Shown here in pieces: positions 10,322 to 21,498 of a stretch of DNA of 64,000 bases. The DNA is from Xenopus tropicalis (lineage: Eukaryota > Chordata > Amphibia > Anura > Pipidae): positions 144,315,545 to 144,379,544 of the forward strand of contig NC_030680.2 in NCBI RefSeq assembly GCF_000004195.4, written 5' to 3'. Within the stretch, counting starts at the first letter, position 1, and each line of letters opens with the position of its first letter. The position numbers were made by a program, and so were the translations under genes. The notes beneath the pieces are model-generated. The model had not been told where the DNA came from and ran no database searches. It saw nothing but the letters and a program-made list of their open reading frames with translations.

Positions 10322-11660
10322 TTTTGCCTCCAATAAGGGGTAATTATATCTTAGTTGGGATCAAGTACAGGTACTGTTTTATTATTACAGAGAAAAGGGA
10401 ATCATTTAACCATGAAATAAACCCAATAGGGCTGTTCTGCCCCCAATAAGGGGTAATTATATCTTAGTTGGGATCAAGTACAGGTACTGTTTTATTATTA
10501 CAGAGAAAAGGGAATCATTTAACCATGAAATAAACCCAATAGGGCTGTTCTGCCCCAATAAGGGGTAATTATATCTTAGTTGGGATCAAGTACAGGTACT
10601 GTTTTATTATTACAGAGAAAAGGGAAATCATTTAACCATGAAATAAACCCAATAGGGCTGTTCTGCCCCAATAAGGTAATTATATCTAGCTTGGGATCAA
10701 GTACAGGCTACTGTTTTATTATTACAGAGAAAAGGAATCATTTAACCATTAAATAAACCCAATAGGGCTGTTCTGCCCCCAAAGGGTTAATATATCTTAG
10801 GTTGGTGTGTGTGTGGTGGTGTGTTGGGGCCAGGGGATAATACAGTTACTGTTATTATTATTACAGAGAAAAGGGAACATTAACCATGAAATAAACAATA
10901 GGGCTGTTCGGCCCCCAATAAGGTAATGATTATCTTAGTTGGATGCGAGAAGTACAGGTGACGGTTTTATTAGACGAGGAGAAGAAGGAAGATTCAGTTA
11001 ACCATGAAAGTTATCCCAATAGCTGTTCTGTCCCCCAATAAGCAGGTAGATTATTCTGAGTTGGATCAGAGTACGGTGGGTACTGTTTTATATTTACAGA
11101 GAAAGGGAATACATTTAAACCATTAAATAGAAGCCCAATAGGGCTGTTCTGCCCCAATAAGGTAATTATATCTTAGTTGGGATCAAGTACAGGTACTGTT
11201 TTATTATTACAGAGAAAGGAATCATTTAACCATTAAATAAACCCAATAGGGCTGTTCTGCCCCAATAAAGGGTAATATATCTTAGTTGGGATCAAGTACA
11301 GGTACTGTTTTATTATTACAGAGAAAAGGGAATCATTTAACCAGGTTAAATTAAACCCGGGAAGAATAGGGCTGTTCTGCCCCAATTAAGCGGGGGTAAT
11401 TATATCTTAGTTGGGATCAAGTACAGGTACTTTTATTATTACAGAGAAAAGGAATCATTTAACCATTAAATAAACCCAATAGAGCTGTTCTGCCCCCAAT
11501 AAGGGGTAATTATATCTTAGTTGGGATCAAGTACAGGTACTGTTTTATTATTACAGAGAAAATGGAATCATTTAACCATTAAATAAACCCAATAGGGCTG
11601 TTCTGCCCCAATAAGGGGTAATTATATCTTAGTTGGGATCAAGTACAGGTACTGTTTTAT
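10322..11660 (-). repeat. ~113-bp array, inverted orientation, about 12 units
   Basis: Reverse complement of the 113-bp unit. The two ends are regular. The middle, about 10780-11130, is full of insertions and deletions (including GTGTGTGTGTGGTGGTGTG), quite unlike the near-identical units elsewhere. No MITE ends are visible at either side. Confidence 0.9.
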
Positions 11661-12360
11661 TACTGCGGCCCCTCATATTTTTTTTACGAAAGCCAAATAT
11701 TAAGAGATTAGACACACAGTAGAAAATGTTCTGTAATATTTACATTACTGTACAATCAAGATATTACAGAATTTCACCTTTTTTTTCTGCCATGTCATCA
11801 AGCTAACTGCTGACTCCGACTCTATCCATCCCCAGTCGAGCTCATTACACATCATTAGGGCAACACAACTTTCCAAACTATTTTCGTTAGCGAGTAATCA
11901 GTAACACAAGAACTCAATCGAAGGCTCTTTTCATGTTAATTGGACCTAATGTATAACATTTGTTCCTGGGCTGTTGCATAATTAGCATTAGATCCTCAGC
12001 AATTGCAAAGTGATTGCGTGGCAACAATGTCGCATTGATGACTACTAGGGTCGAGTGATTGGAGTCGTCAGGCTGAGCCCCATGAAAGCATCTGTAAATA
12101 CGGCTAAATATAAGTCGGGGTGTTTAAAAATAGCCAACTGTGCTTTTAGTGGAATGATATGTTATTATTAATAGATTTCTATCTATTTTTTAATTGTGCT
12201 AGAGTACAATCTCTGTTATATGTTGGCAGACATCGAGATCTTATCCATTAATGTCTATTAGGGGATTTGGAAACAAGTTAAACTTTAATGTTTTTTCACA
12301 CAAGAGACACCCTGTTGTCTCGAATAACACACAGACACAAGAAAATCTTACTTACATCTT
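11661..12360. other. Repeat-poor A-T rich block; candidate conserved element
   Basis: About 11690-12060 shows no repeat that I recognise and has several TAAT/ATTA-type homeodomain core motifs (GTTAATTGGACCTAATG, GCATAATTAGCATTAG, CAGCAATTGCAAAGTGATTG). There is no convincing ORF. I cannot test conservation; an enhancer-like element is only a possibility. Confidence 0.3.
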
Positions 12361-12425
12361 GATTTGGGTTGAAAAAAGACAACTGTCTATTAAGTTCAAC
12401 TCATCCAATGAGCTACCAGCATTTA

Positions 12426-13455
12426 ATATGACTCACCCCAAATCCCCCCCTAACTGGCCTTCAGGCTGGGCCCCCTTAGCCCATAACAAGGTTACAGATA
12501 TATAGAAACATTGGGGTAACAGTCACCCTGCTATAGTTCCAGGGGTACCCAGGGCACAAATAAGCACTCACCCCAAATCCCCCCCTAACTGGCCTTCAGG
12601 CTGGGCCCCCTTAGCTCATAACAAGGTTACAGATATATAGAAACATTGGGGTAACAGTCACCCTGCTATAGTTCCAGGGGTACCCAGGGCACAAATAAGC
12701 ACTCACCCCAAATCCCCCCCTAACTGGCCTTCAGGCTGGGCCCCCTTAGCCCATAACAAGGTTACAGATATATAGAAACATTGGGGTAACAGTCACCCTG
12801 CTATAGTTCCAGGGGTACCCAGGGCACAAATAAGCACTCACCCCAAATCCCCCCCTAACTGGCCTTCAGGCTGGGCCCCCTTAGCCCATAACAAGGTTAC
12901 AGATATATAGAAACATTGGGGTAACAGTCACCCTGCTATAGTTCCAGGGGTACCCAGGGCACAAATAAGCACTCACCCCAAATCCCCCCCTAACTGGCCT
13001 TCAGGCTGGGCCCCCTTAGCCCATAACAAGGTTACAGATATATAGAAACATTGGGGTAACAGTCACCCCGCTATAGTTCCAGGGGTACCCAGGGCACAAA
13101 TAAGCACTCACCCCAAATCCCCCCTAACTGGCCTTCAGGCTGGGCCCCCTTAGCCCATAACAAGGTTACAGATATATAGAAACATTGGGGTAACAGTCAC
13201 CCTGCTATAGTTCCAGGGGTACCCAGGGCACAAATAAGCACTCACCCCAAATCCCCCCCTAACTGGCCTTCAGGCTGGGCCCCCTTAGCCCATAACAAGG
13301 TTACAGATATATAGAAACATTGGGGTAACAGTCACCCTGCTATAGTTCCAGGGGTACCCAGGGCACAAATAAGCACTCACCCCAAATCCCCCCCTAACTG
13401 GCCTTCAGGCTGGGCCCCCTTAGCCCATAACAACGTTACAGATTTATAGAAACAT
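12426..13455 (+). repeat. 135-bp tandem array, about 7.6 copies
   Basis: Unit starts recur exactly 135 bp apart (TAAGCACTCACCCC at 12561, 12696, 12831, 12966 and onward). Copies are almost identical, with rare changes such as CCTGC to CCCGC and one missing C. Related degenerate sequence (GGCCTTCAGGCTTAGCC, GGTTACAGATATAG) occurs at 14.4-15.7 kb and at 24225-24300, so the unit derives from a dispersed repeat. Confidence 0.93.
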
Positions 13456-14399
13456 AGCAGTTTGCATAGATGGGGAGACAAGGAAGGTTCCCATTAGGTA
13501 ATGGTGCTTTATAGATGAGAAATAGCTTTGCTGGGGCAGAGCATATCCTTGCTTTGTTGTACCAGGGCGCTAAGCCAGGGGATGAAGTGCTGAGACATTA
13601 AAGACCCTTGTAAAATCAGTTATGTAAAAATAAATGACTGTTTACATAAAAGAGAAATTCCGTTGTTCTGTCGTTTTGTCTTTATTTGTTTCTGATTCAT
13701 TGAATTCATTATTTGGGACTTTGCGGAACTCAGGCTCCCAGTTATTATAGGGACTCTGTGCCGCCCATCTGTTATTGTTTTGCTCAACCTTCACTCGCAA
13801 GGTCACACACATCTGGCTTTTTAATATCATATTATTTTATTGGAGCTGGTTAATGTCCAGGAAATTTTAATTCTGTCATATTGCTCATTTTATATGGATT
13901 TAGAATATTTATGCTTAATATATATCATCAATAAAATGAGCCTAGTGCATTTGGCTGCTCCCATAATACCTTTGCCCTTATACTCGAACTGTTTAACAGA
14001 GGGAAAAGGAGAATTCTCCTGGGCCCCCCGACATCAAAGGGCCCCTAAGGAGATTTATTATATAGTGTGTTATTGTAACACTGTTTATAGTTCATTTCTG
14101 CTGCAATGAGTCCCAATTCTGAACCTTACACATCCTCCCAATCCCACAATTCCCTGCTGCACACGTAATGTCAATAAGGAAAGGAACATCCCAGTGCAAT
14201 GCATTGTGGGTTATGTAGTTCCTGCATGCTGTCTGTAAGCTGGGGAGAAGTTTTTACAATCTGTAACATCAGTGTTTTAGTCCCTCCTCCCCTGCCAGGA
14301 TTTCAGATGATGCAGAAAGAGAAGAGCTGTTTTGGATATAGATATCATGGAAAAAAACACTGATGCATCAGACCAAGAATATCCAGAGCTGGAAATAGG
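13456..14399. other. Unclassified spacer
   Basis: Two short frames (13642-13830 minus, 13840-14109 plus) have no recognisable domain. GCATTGTGGGTTATGTAGTT near 14201 looks like a MITE fragment. Confidence 0.4.
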
Positions 14400-14851
14400 T
14401 TTTAAACACAATTCTTACCCTAACTGACCCTCAAGAGGAGATTTTAGAAGCATCTAGGACATGTTTGGCATCTCACCCTAAATCTCACCCTAAATGGCCT
14501 TCAGGCTTAGCCACCCTGCCACTTCTCCAAGATCCCCAAAGGGTGGCAGTCTCACAGTTTGGGACCCACTGTCCTAGAGAATCTACACATAGGATCTACT
14601 CATCATTCGGCTAATGCTGGTTCAAAGTGACCTTCTGCATTATCAAGGTTCTCACTGTGAGACCTTCACAGATGTCAATTTTTCAGATGGCCCCACCCCT
14701 GGCTGCAGACTACATTTTCCCTTCTTTACTGAGGGGTTTCATAAGAATAAAGGTGACTTTTATATCCCAGGGGTACCTAACACCAGTAACCACTAGTAAC
14801 CGCATTCTTCTTTACCAGGAAAACACTATCATGGGTAGGGAAATTCTAACT

Positions 14852-15755
14852 AGTTGTACAGTTGGACATCCAACTAAGGACGTGACAGTTATTAAGCAGG
14901 CATGTAATGTACATCCATATATATGTGGTTGTCGGACTTCAAGCCCCAATTGAAGGTCCAACCTTTGGCCAAGGCCCTCTTGAAGGTCCAACAGTTTGTC
15001 CAGGGCCTCTTTAGCTTATGAAATGGGTACAGATATAGAAAAATAATTACTATCCCAGGGGTTACTTAACACCAATAACCACTAGTAAACCCCACTCTTC
15101 TTCACCACGGAAACACTATCATGACATTGAGGTTCCAACACATGGGCATAGCCACAGAAATACATATAAAGGTATTAGATCTATTGTCCAAAAATCCTGC
15201 TGGAAGCATTTGAAGGTGGTCTCATCTTGAAGGCCATTTGGGGGATTTGAGGAGAATGGTCATTTGCTCTGCTAGATGCCTCTGAAAGCTGAATAACTGT
15301 TGGGTTGAGATTTGGGATGAATATATATTTGCTGTCCTAGATATTCATGCAACTATGACTAAATGACCCCCAAATGAAGGCCAAATGGCCTTCAAGCTTA
15401 GACCCCCTTCAACTGGACAATAGATCTAATACCTGTATATTTATTTCTGTGGCTATGCCAATGTGTTAATTATTAATGGATCCTCAATGTCATGATAGTG
15501 TTTCCCTGATGAAGAAGAATGGGGTTTACTAGTGGTTACTGGTTAAGTAACCCCTGGGATAGTAATATTTTCCTATATCTGTACCCATTTTATGAGCTAA
15601 GGGGGCTGTTGGACCTTCAAGTTGTCCCTGCCCAATGGTTGGACCTTCAGTTGGGGCATGAAGTCTGACAAGCACATATATATGGATATACATTACATGC
15701 CTGCTTAATAATTGTGACGCCCTTAGTTGGATGTCCAACTGTACAACCAGTTGTA
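14852..15755. mobile_element. Long imperfect palindrome (foldback element)
   Basis: The left arm of about 14852-15196 is the imperfect reverse complement of about 15416-15755. Examples are CAGTTGGACATCCAACTAAG at 14861 against TTAGTTGGATGTCCAACTG at 15723, and GTATTAGATCTATTGTCC against GACAATAGATCTAATACC. The spacer is about 220 bp. Each arm contains sequence related to the 135-bp unit (CCCAGGGGTTACTTAAC). The structure fits a foldback MITE; the family is unknown to me. Confidence 0.8.
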
Positions 15756-16580
15756 GGTCAACATCAGCTGGGGAACAACAGGGTGGACATTTTACATTGC
15801 CAAGCACGTTACAATGATTTATAATAAACAGGGAATCTCACAATACAACAAACCAGGGTTACGGGATAAAAATAGGATGAAATAAATATATATAATAAAG
15901 AGATGTTTATTCCTTATTTCTTTATTCTGCCTCAGGAGCTCTGTAATTCTCTATTATCATCAGTTTTATCTGCAAAATGAACCATTAGGCTAATTACAAC
16001 AAAGGAAGAAATGCTAATAAAGATTCCTGGGAATGTTTCCATGTACTTGGGATTAAAGGGGACAATGAACAAAGTATATGAGTAGTGTTTGCCTTCTTAT
16101 TACCTTTGTATTTATACTCCAGCTACATATTGCCCTGTTTTTATACTATAGGTTCATGGGAAAAGAAGTAGATAATCCATAATCCATAACTGCTGGGTGC
16201 ATTGTTTCCACCTTCTGTTTTTTCCCACAATTTGGTGTTTTTTTCACACTATCCAAGCATCACCTGGGCAGTTTACAATAGCAACCAATCAGTGATTAGG
16301 TTTTTTTTTTCAACCAGCTATAGGTAGAACAGGAAAAAGCAAACATCTGGTTGGTTGCCATGGGTTACCACCTCAGGCGCTAATTAGCCCAGTGCTTTTA
16401 ATTGACCCCTACTGTCTTCTGGTGCTGAGTTGCACCTAGCAGACTAATTACCTTGCACCTAGCAGAGAATAAGGTGCAATTTGCTGCTAGATTTTTCAGG
16501 GCCACTTCTGGAACCCCAATGTGGATGAAATTAATCACGGCTTTAGAATGAAATTCGCTTTTCTCCTGTCAGTTAGGGCT
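15756..16580. other. Unclassified spacer
   Basis: A-T rich, no supported gene. TGCACCTAGCAG is repeated locally at about 16432 and 16455. Confidence 0.4.
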
Positions 16581-16584
16581 ATTG

Positions 16585-16882
16585 CTTTGCATTTCTCTAT
16601 TACAGCCAGTTCCACTACAGCTCATTTTCTGACTTCCTTCCTTCCTTCTAGTGTGAAGCTCCGCCCTATTTTGCTTTCTGAGCCCTCCTACTCTCTCCAA
16701 GAGGTGCCTATTGGGCATGCCCTCTGTGCCAATTTAAATCAATCAGGCATACACAGTAGGCACCTCTTTGAGGTCTTTATAGTAGGAGAGAGTTCTCAGA
16801 AAGCAAAATGGAGAGGAGCTTCACGTTAGACAGGGAAGTCAGTAAAAGAGCTGCAGTTCAGCTGCTTGTAATAGAGAAACAA
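16585..16882. mobile_element. Imperfect palindrome, arms about 125 bp
   Basis: The left arm (CTCTATTACAG at about 16595 to AAGAGGTGCCT at about 16709) is mirrored by AGGCACCTCTTTGAGG to TGTAATAGAGAAA at about 16758-16880. Clear paired blocks include TTTTGCTTTCTGAG / CTCAGAAAGCAAAA. The spacer is about 45 bp. A MITE origin is likely. Confidence 0.75.
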
Positions 16883-16974
16883 AATAAATCTGCATGCAGG
16901 GAGAAAGGTGTGTTATTCTGGGGGCTGTACAGAGTCATTTTAGGGGATTTTAAAATAAAAGGCTTAGTTATCCA

Positions 16975-19356
16975 TTAAAGGAACAGTAACACCAAAAAAT
17001 GAAAGTGTATAAATGTAACTAAAATATAATGTGCTGCTGCCTGCACTGGTAAAAGTTGTGTGTTTACTTCAGAAAGTCTACTATAATTTATATAAATAAG
17101 CTGCTATGTAGCCATGGAGGCAGCCATTCAAAGGAGAAAAGGCACAGGCACATAGCAGATAACAGATAAAACACTATTGTATTCTACAGAACTTATCTGT
17201 TATCTGCTATGTAACCTGTGCCTTTTCTCCTTTTTTCCAGCTTGAACGGCTGCCCCCGAGGCTACACAGCGGCTTATTATATAAATTATAGTAGGGTTTC
17301 TGTAGCAAACACCCCAGCTGTACCAGTGCAGGAATGGCTGCCCCCGGGGCTACACAGCGGGGTATTTATATAAACTATAGTAGGGTTTCTGTAGCAAACA
17401 CCCCAGCTGTACCAGTGCAGGAATGGCTGCCCCCGGGGCTACACAGCGGGGTATTTATATAAACTATAGTAGGGTTTCTGTAGCAAACACCCCAGCTGTA
17501 CCAGTGCAGGAATGGCTGCCCCCGGGGCTACACAGCGGGGTATTTATATAAACTATAGTAGGGTTTCTGTAGCAAACACCCCAGCTGTACCAGTGCAGGA
17601 ACGGCTGCCCCCGGGGCTACACAGCGGGGTATTTATATAAACTATAGTAGGGTTTCTGTAGCAAACACCCCAGCTGTACCAGTGCAGGAATGGCTGCCCC
17701 CGGGGCTACACAGCGGGGTATTATATAAACTATAGTAGGTTTCTGTAGCAAACACCCCAGCTGTACCGGGGCAGAACGGCTGCCCCCGGGGCTACACAGC
17801 GGGGTATTTATATAAACTATAGTAGGGTTTCTGTAGCAACACCCCAGCTGTACCAGTTGCAGGAACGGCTGCCCCCGGGCTACACAGCAGGGTATTTATA
17901 TAAACTATAGTAGGGTTTCTGTAGCAAACACCCCCAGCTGTACCAGTGCAGGAATGCTGCCCCCGGGGCTACACAGCGGGGTATTTATATAAACTATAGT
18001 AGGGTTTCTGTAGCAAACACCCCAGCTGTACCAGTGCAGAATGGCTGCCCCCGGGCTACACAGCGGGTGGTTTATATAAACTATAGTAGGGTTTCTGTAG
18101 CAAACACCCCAGCTGTACCAGTGTAGGAATGGGCTGCCCCCGGGCTAGCTACACAAGCGGGGTATTTATATAAACTATAGTAGGGTTTCTGTAGCAAACA
18201 CCCAGCTGTACCAGTGCAGGAACGGCTGCCCCCGGGGCTACACAGCGGGGTATTTATATAAACTATAGTAGGGTTTCTGTAGCAAACACCCCAGCTGTAC
18301 CAGTGCAGGAACGGCTGCCCCCGGGGCTACACAGCAGGGTATTTATATAAACTATAGTAGGGTTTCTTGTAGCAACCCCCAGCTGTACCGGTGCAGGAAC
18401 GGCTGCCCCCGGGGCTACACAGCCGGGGTAATTTATATAAACTATAGTAGGGTTTCTGTAGCAAACACCCCAGCTGTACCAGTGCAGGAATGGCTTGCCC
18501 CGGGGCTACACAGCGGGGTATTTATATAAACTATAGTAGGGTTTCTGTAGCAAACACCCCAGCTGTACCAGTGCAGGAATGGCTGCCCCCGGGGCTACAC
18601 AGCGGGGGTATTTATATAAACTATAGTAGGGTTTCTGTAGCAAACACCCCAGCTGTACCAGTGCAGGAATGGCTGCCCCCGGGGCTACACAGCGGGGGTA
18701 TTATATAAACTATAGTAGGGTTTCTGTAGCAAACACCCCAGCTGTACCAGTGCAGGAATGGCTACCCCCGGGGCTACACAGCGGGGGTATTTATATAAAC
18801 TATAGTAGGGTTTCTGTAGCAAACACCCCAGCTGTACCAGTGCAGGAATGGCTGCCCCCGGGGCTACACAGCGGGGGTATTTATATAAACTATAGTAGGG
18901 TTTCTGTAGCAAACACCCCAGCTGTACCAGTGCAGGAATGGCTGCCCCCGGGGCTACACAGCGGGGTATTTATATAAACTATAGTAGGGTTTCTGTAGCA
19001 AACACCCCAGCTGTACCAGTGCAGGAATGGCTGCCCCGGGGCTACACAGCGGGGTATTTATATAAACTATAGTAGGGTTTCTGTAGCAAACACCCCAGCT
19101 GTACCAGTGCAGGAATGGCTGCCCCCGGGGCTACACAGCAGGGTATTTATATAAACTATAGTAGGGTTTCTGTAGCAAACACCCCAGCTGTACCAGTGCA
19201 GGAATGGCTGCCCCCGGGGCTACACAGCAGCTTATTATATAAATTATAGTAGTGTTACTGTAGCAAACACACCAGGTTTACCAGTGCAGGGCAACAGTGC
19301 AATATATTTTTATTACTTTAAAGCTCTTTCTTTTTTTAGTGTTACTGTTCCTTTAA
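16975..19356 (+). mobile_element. T2/Kolobok-type MITE enlarged by an internal array
   Basis: The termini are TTAAAGGAACAGTAACACC and GTGTTACTGTTCCTTTAA, near-perfect inverted repeats over about 30 bp, with the TTAAAGG boundary typical of Xenopus T2-type MITEs. A normal MITE of this kind is a few hundred bp; this one is 2.38 kb because of the array at 17256-19240. It has no transposase and would depend on an autonomous relative. Confidence 0.88.
17256..19240 (+). repeat. 89-bp minisatellite inside the T2 MITE, about 22 copies
   Basis: Unit starts recur 89 bp apart (GGTATTTATATAAAC at 17361, 17450, 17539). The unit includes GTAGGGTTTCTGTAGCAAAC and CAGCTGTACCAGTGCAGG. The first and last units keep CAGCGGCTTATTATATAAAT or a close form, the probable ancestral MITE version. 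Units in 17.7-18.5 kb carry many single-base indels. Frames through the array are artefacts, since 89 is not divisible by 3. Confidence 0.93.
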
Positions 19357-19506
19357 GTGGCAGCCATTCTAATGCCGGTACAGTGTTAAATGGGGGTAGC
19401 AAACCCGTCCAAAAAACTTAGCATAATGAAAGAAAATATATATTAAGCAAAATGTGCATAAACATTTTCAGGGACTTCATGGCGTTATATATATTGTAAG
19501 TGAAAG

Positions 19507-20362
19507 TAGTGATGAATGAATCTGTCCTGTTTTACTTCGCCATAAAATTCGCAAAATGGCAAGAAAATTAGCGAAATGCAAATTGCGCAATTTGTGTTTT
19601 GTCGTCCGTGTCTTTTTTGTTGCCATCGTCTTTTTCGGTCGCCTGCGGTTTTTTTTGTCACCCACACCCAATTTGCCGTGACCGTGCCCAATTTGACACG
19701 ACCATGCCCTTTTTTGCCGCGACTGTGCCCAATTTGACACGACCATGCCCTTTTTTGCCGCGACTGTGCCCAATTTGACACGACCGTGCCCAATTTGACA
19801 CGACCGTGCCCTTTTTTGCCGCGACTGTGCCCAATTTGACACGACCGTGCCCTTTTTTGATGTGACTGTGCCCAATTTGACACGACCGTGCCCTTTTTTG
19901 CCGCGACTGTGCCCAATTTGACACGACCGTGCCCTTTTTTGCCGCGACTGTGCCCAATTTGACACGACCATGCCCTTTTTTGCCGCGACTGTGCCCAATT
20001 TGACACGACCGTGCCCTTTTTTGACGTGACCATGCCCTTTTTTGACGCACCCGTGCCCAATTTGACGCGTCCGCGAAGCATTTTTGACACGAGCATGCCC
20101 TTTTTGCCACAACCATGCCCAATTTGATGCAACTGTGCCCTTTTTTGACGCGACCGTGCCCTTTTTTGACACGACCGTGCCCAATTTGCCGCAGCCGTGC
20201 CCAATTTGATGCAACTGTGCCCTTTTTTGACGTGACCGTACCCAATTTGAATTGGCAGTGTCCAATTGCCCGCAAGACAAATTTTTTTTTGGCGAATTGT
20301 CACAGAAGTTTTGTGAAATTCGCTGCGAATCCATGCCTGGTGAAAAAATTTGTTCATCACTA
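19507..20362 (+). mobile_element. hAT MITE (TAGTGATGA type) carrying a 41-bp array
   Basis: It starts TAGTGATGAATGAATCTGTC and ends TTGTTCATCACTA. Flanks AGTGAAAG and ATTGAAAG match at 7 of 8. The interior at about 19660-20260 is a 41-bp tandem repeat built from two half-units of about 20 bp (GTGCCCAATTTGACACGACC and GTGCCCTTTTTTGCCGCGAC). The three long minus-strand frames here (up to 315 residues) are repeat artefacts rich in K, G, R and W. Confidence 0.85.
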
Positions 20363-20370
20363 ATTGAAAG

Positions 20371-20830
20371 CAGTATCTGCCGTCTGCTATTCCCTTCACT
20401 GCTCGCCCTGACTACTCGCACCATCGGAACACTGTAGCAATGATCCCCCCACGTCCATTCATGACTTCAGTTCCCATGACACCAAGGGGTTATCAAGCTC
20501 AAGAAGTTCTTTATTTACCTTAAGTTCAGACTTAATAAAGCCCTTATCGTTGGCTTTCCATAAAGCCCCGCCCATCTGTGTAACCAGTATGGTGTCCCCG
20601 TGTAGCCAATGAGAGTGAGTTGAACCCCCATCTGGATGTCTCTCTGGGAAGCTTCACTGTGACTGTCAGCTGGCCCAGCACTGGCTTAAACAACTCCTAA
20701 TTGGCTGCATATACACGGCTGACATGTCCTGCAGATAAAAGGGAAAGAAAGCAAATCATAAACAAACAGAGCATTAGGCTTAATTAAAGCACTAGGAAAA
20801 AATGCAAACACTGTCAGGAAGCACCAACTC
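20371..20830. other. No recognisable feature
   Basis: No supported gene, tandem repeat or element end. Confidence 0.4.
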
Positions 20831-20834
20831 TGCT

Positions 20835-21274
20835 GGGGGCGAACAGCGCCTATTGGGTTTATTTCATGGTTAAATGATTCCCTTTCTCTGTAATAATAAA
20901 ACAGTACCTGTACTTGATCCCAACTAAGATATAATTACCCCTTATTGGGGGCAGAACAGCCCTATTGGGGTTTATTTAATGGTTAAATGATTCCCTTTTC
21001 TCTGTAATAATAAAACAGTACCTGTACTTGATCCCAACTAAGATATAATTACCCCTTATTGGGGGCAGAACAGCCCTATTGAGTTTATTTAATGGTTAAA
21101 TGATTTCCCTTTTCTCTGTAATAATAAAACAGTACCTGTACTTGATCCCAACTAAGATATAATTACCCCTTATTGGGCAAGAACAGCCCTATTGGGTTTA
21201 TTTCATGGTTAAATGATTCCCTTTTCTCTGTAATAATAAAACAGTACCTGCTACTTGATCCCAACTAAGATATA
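20835..21274 (+). repeat. ~113-bp array, left part (split by a Tc1 element)
   Basis: About four units of the CAGGTAT-MITE-derived minisatellite. The array stops at AACTAAGATATA, where the Tc1-like element begins; it resumes at 23787. Confidence 0.93.
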
Positions 21275-21498
21275 CAGTGGCTTGCAAAAGTATTCGGCCG
21301 CCCCTTGAACTTTTCCACATTTTTTGTCACATTACAGCCACAAACATGAATCAATTTTATTGGAATTCCACGTGAAAGACCAATACAAAGTGGGTGTACA
21401 CGTGAGAAGTGGAAGGAAAATCATACATGATTCCAAACATTTTTTACAAATAAATAAACTGCCAAAGTGGGGTGTGCGTAATTATTCAGCCCCCTGAG

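Noticed and set aside
10322..11660. Regularly spaced repeats as a possible CRISPR array
   Set aside because: The units are contiguous with no unique spacers, and the context is a vertebrate genome.
19477..20424. Minus-strand frames of 205-315 residues rich in K, G and R
   Set aside because: They cover the internal array of a hAT MITE; all three minus frames are open for the same reason, and the bounds coincide with the element.
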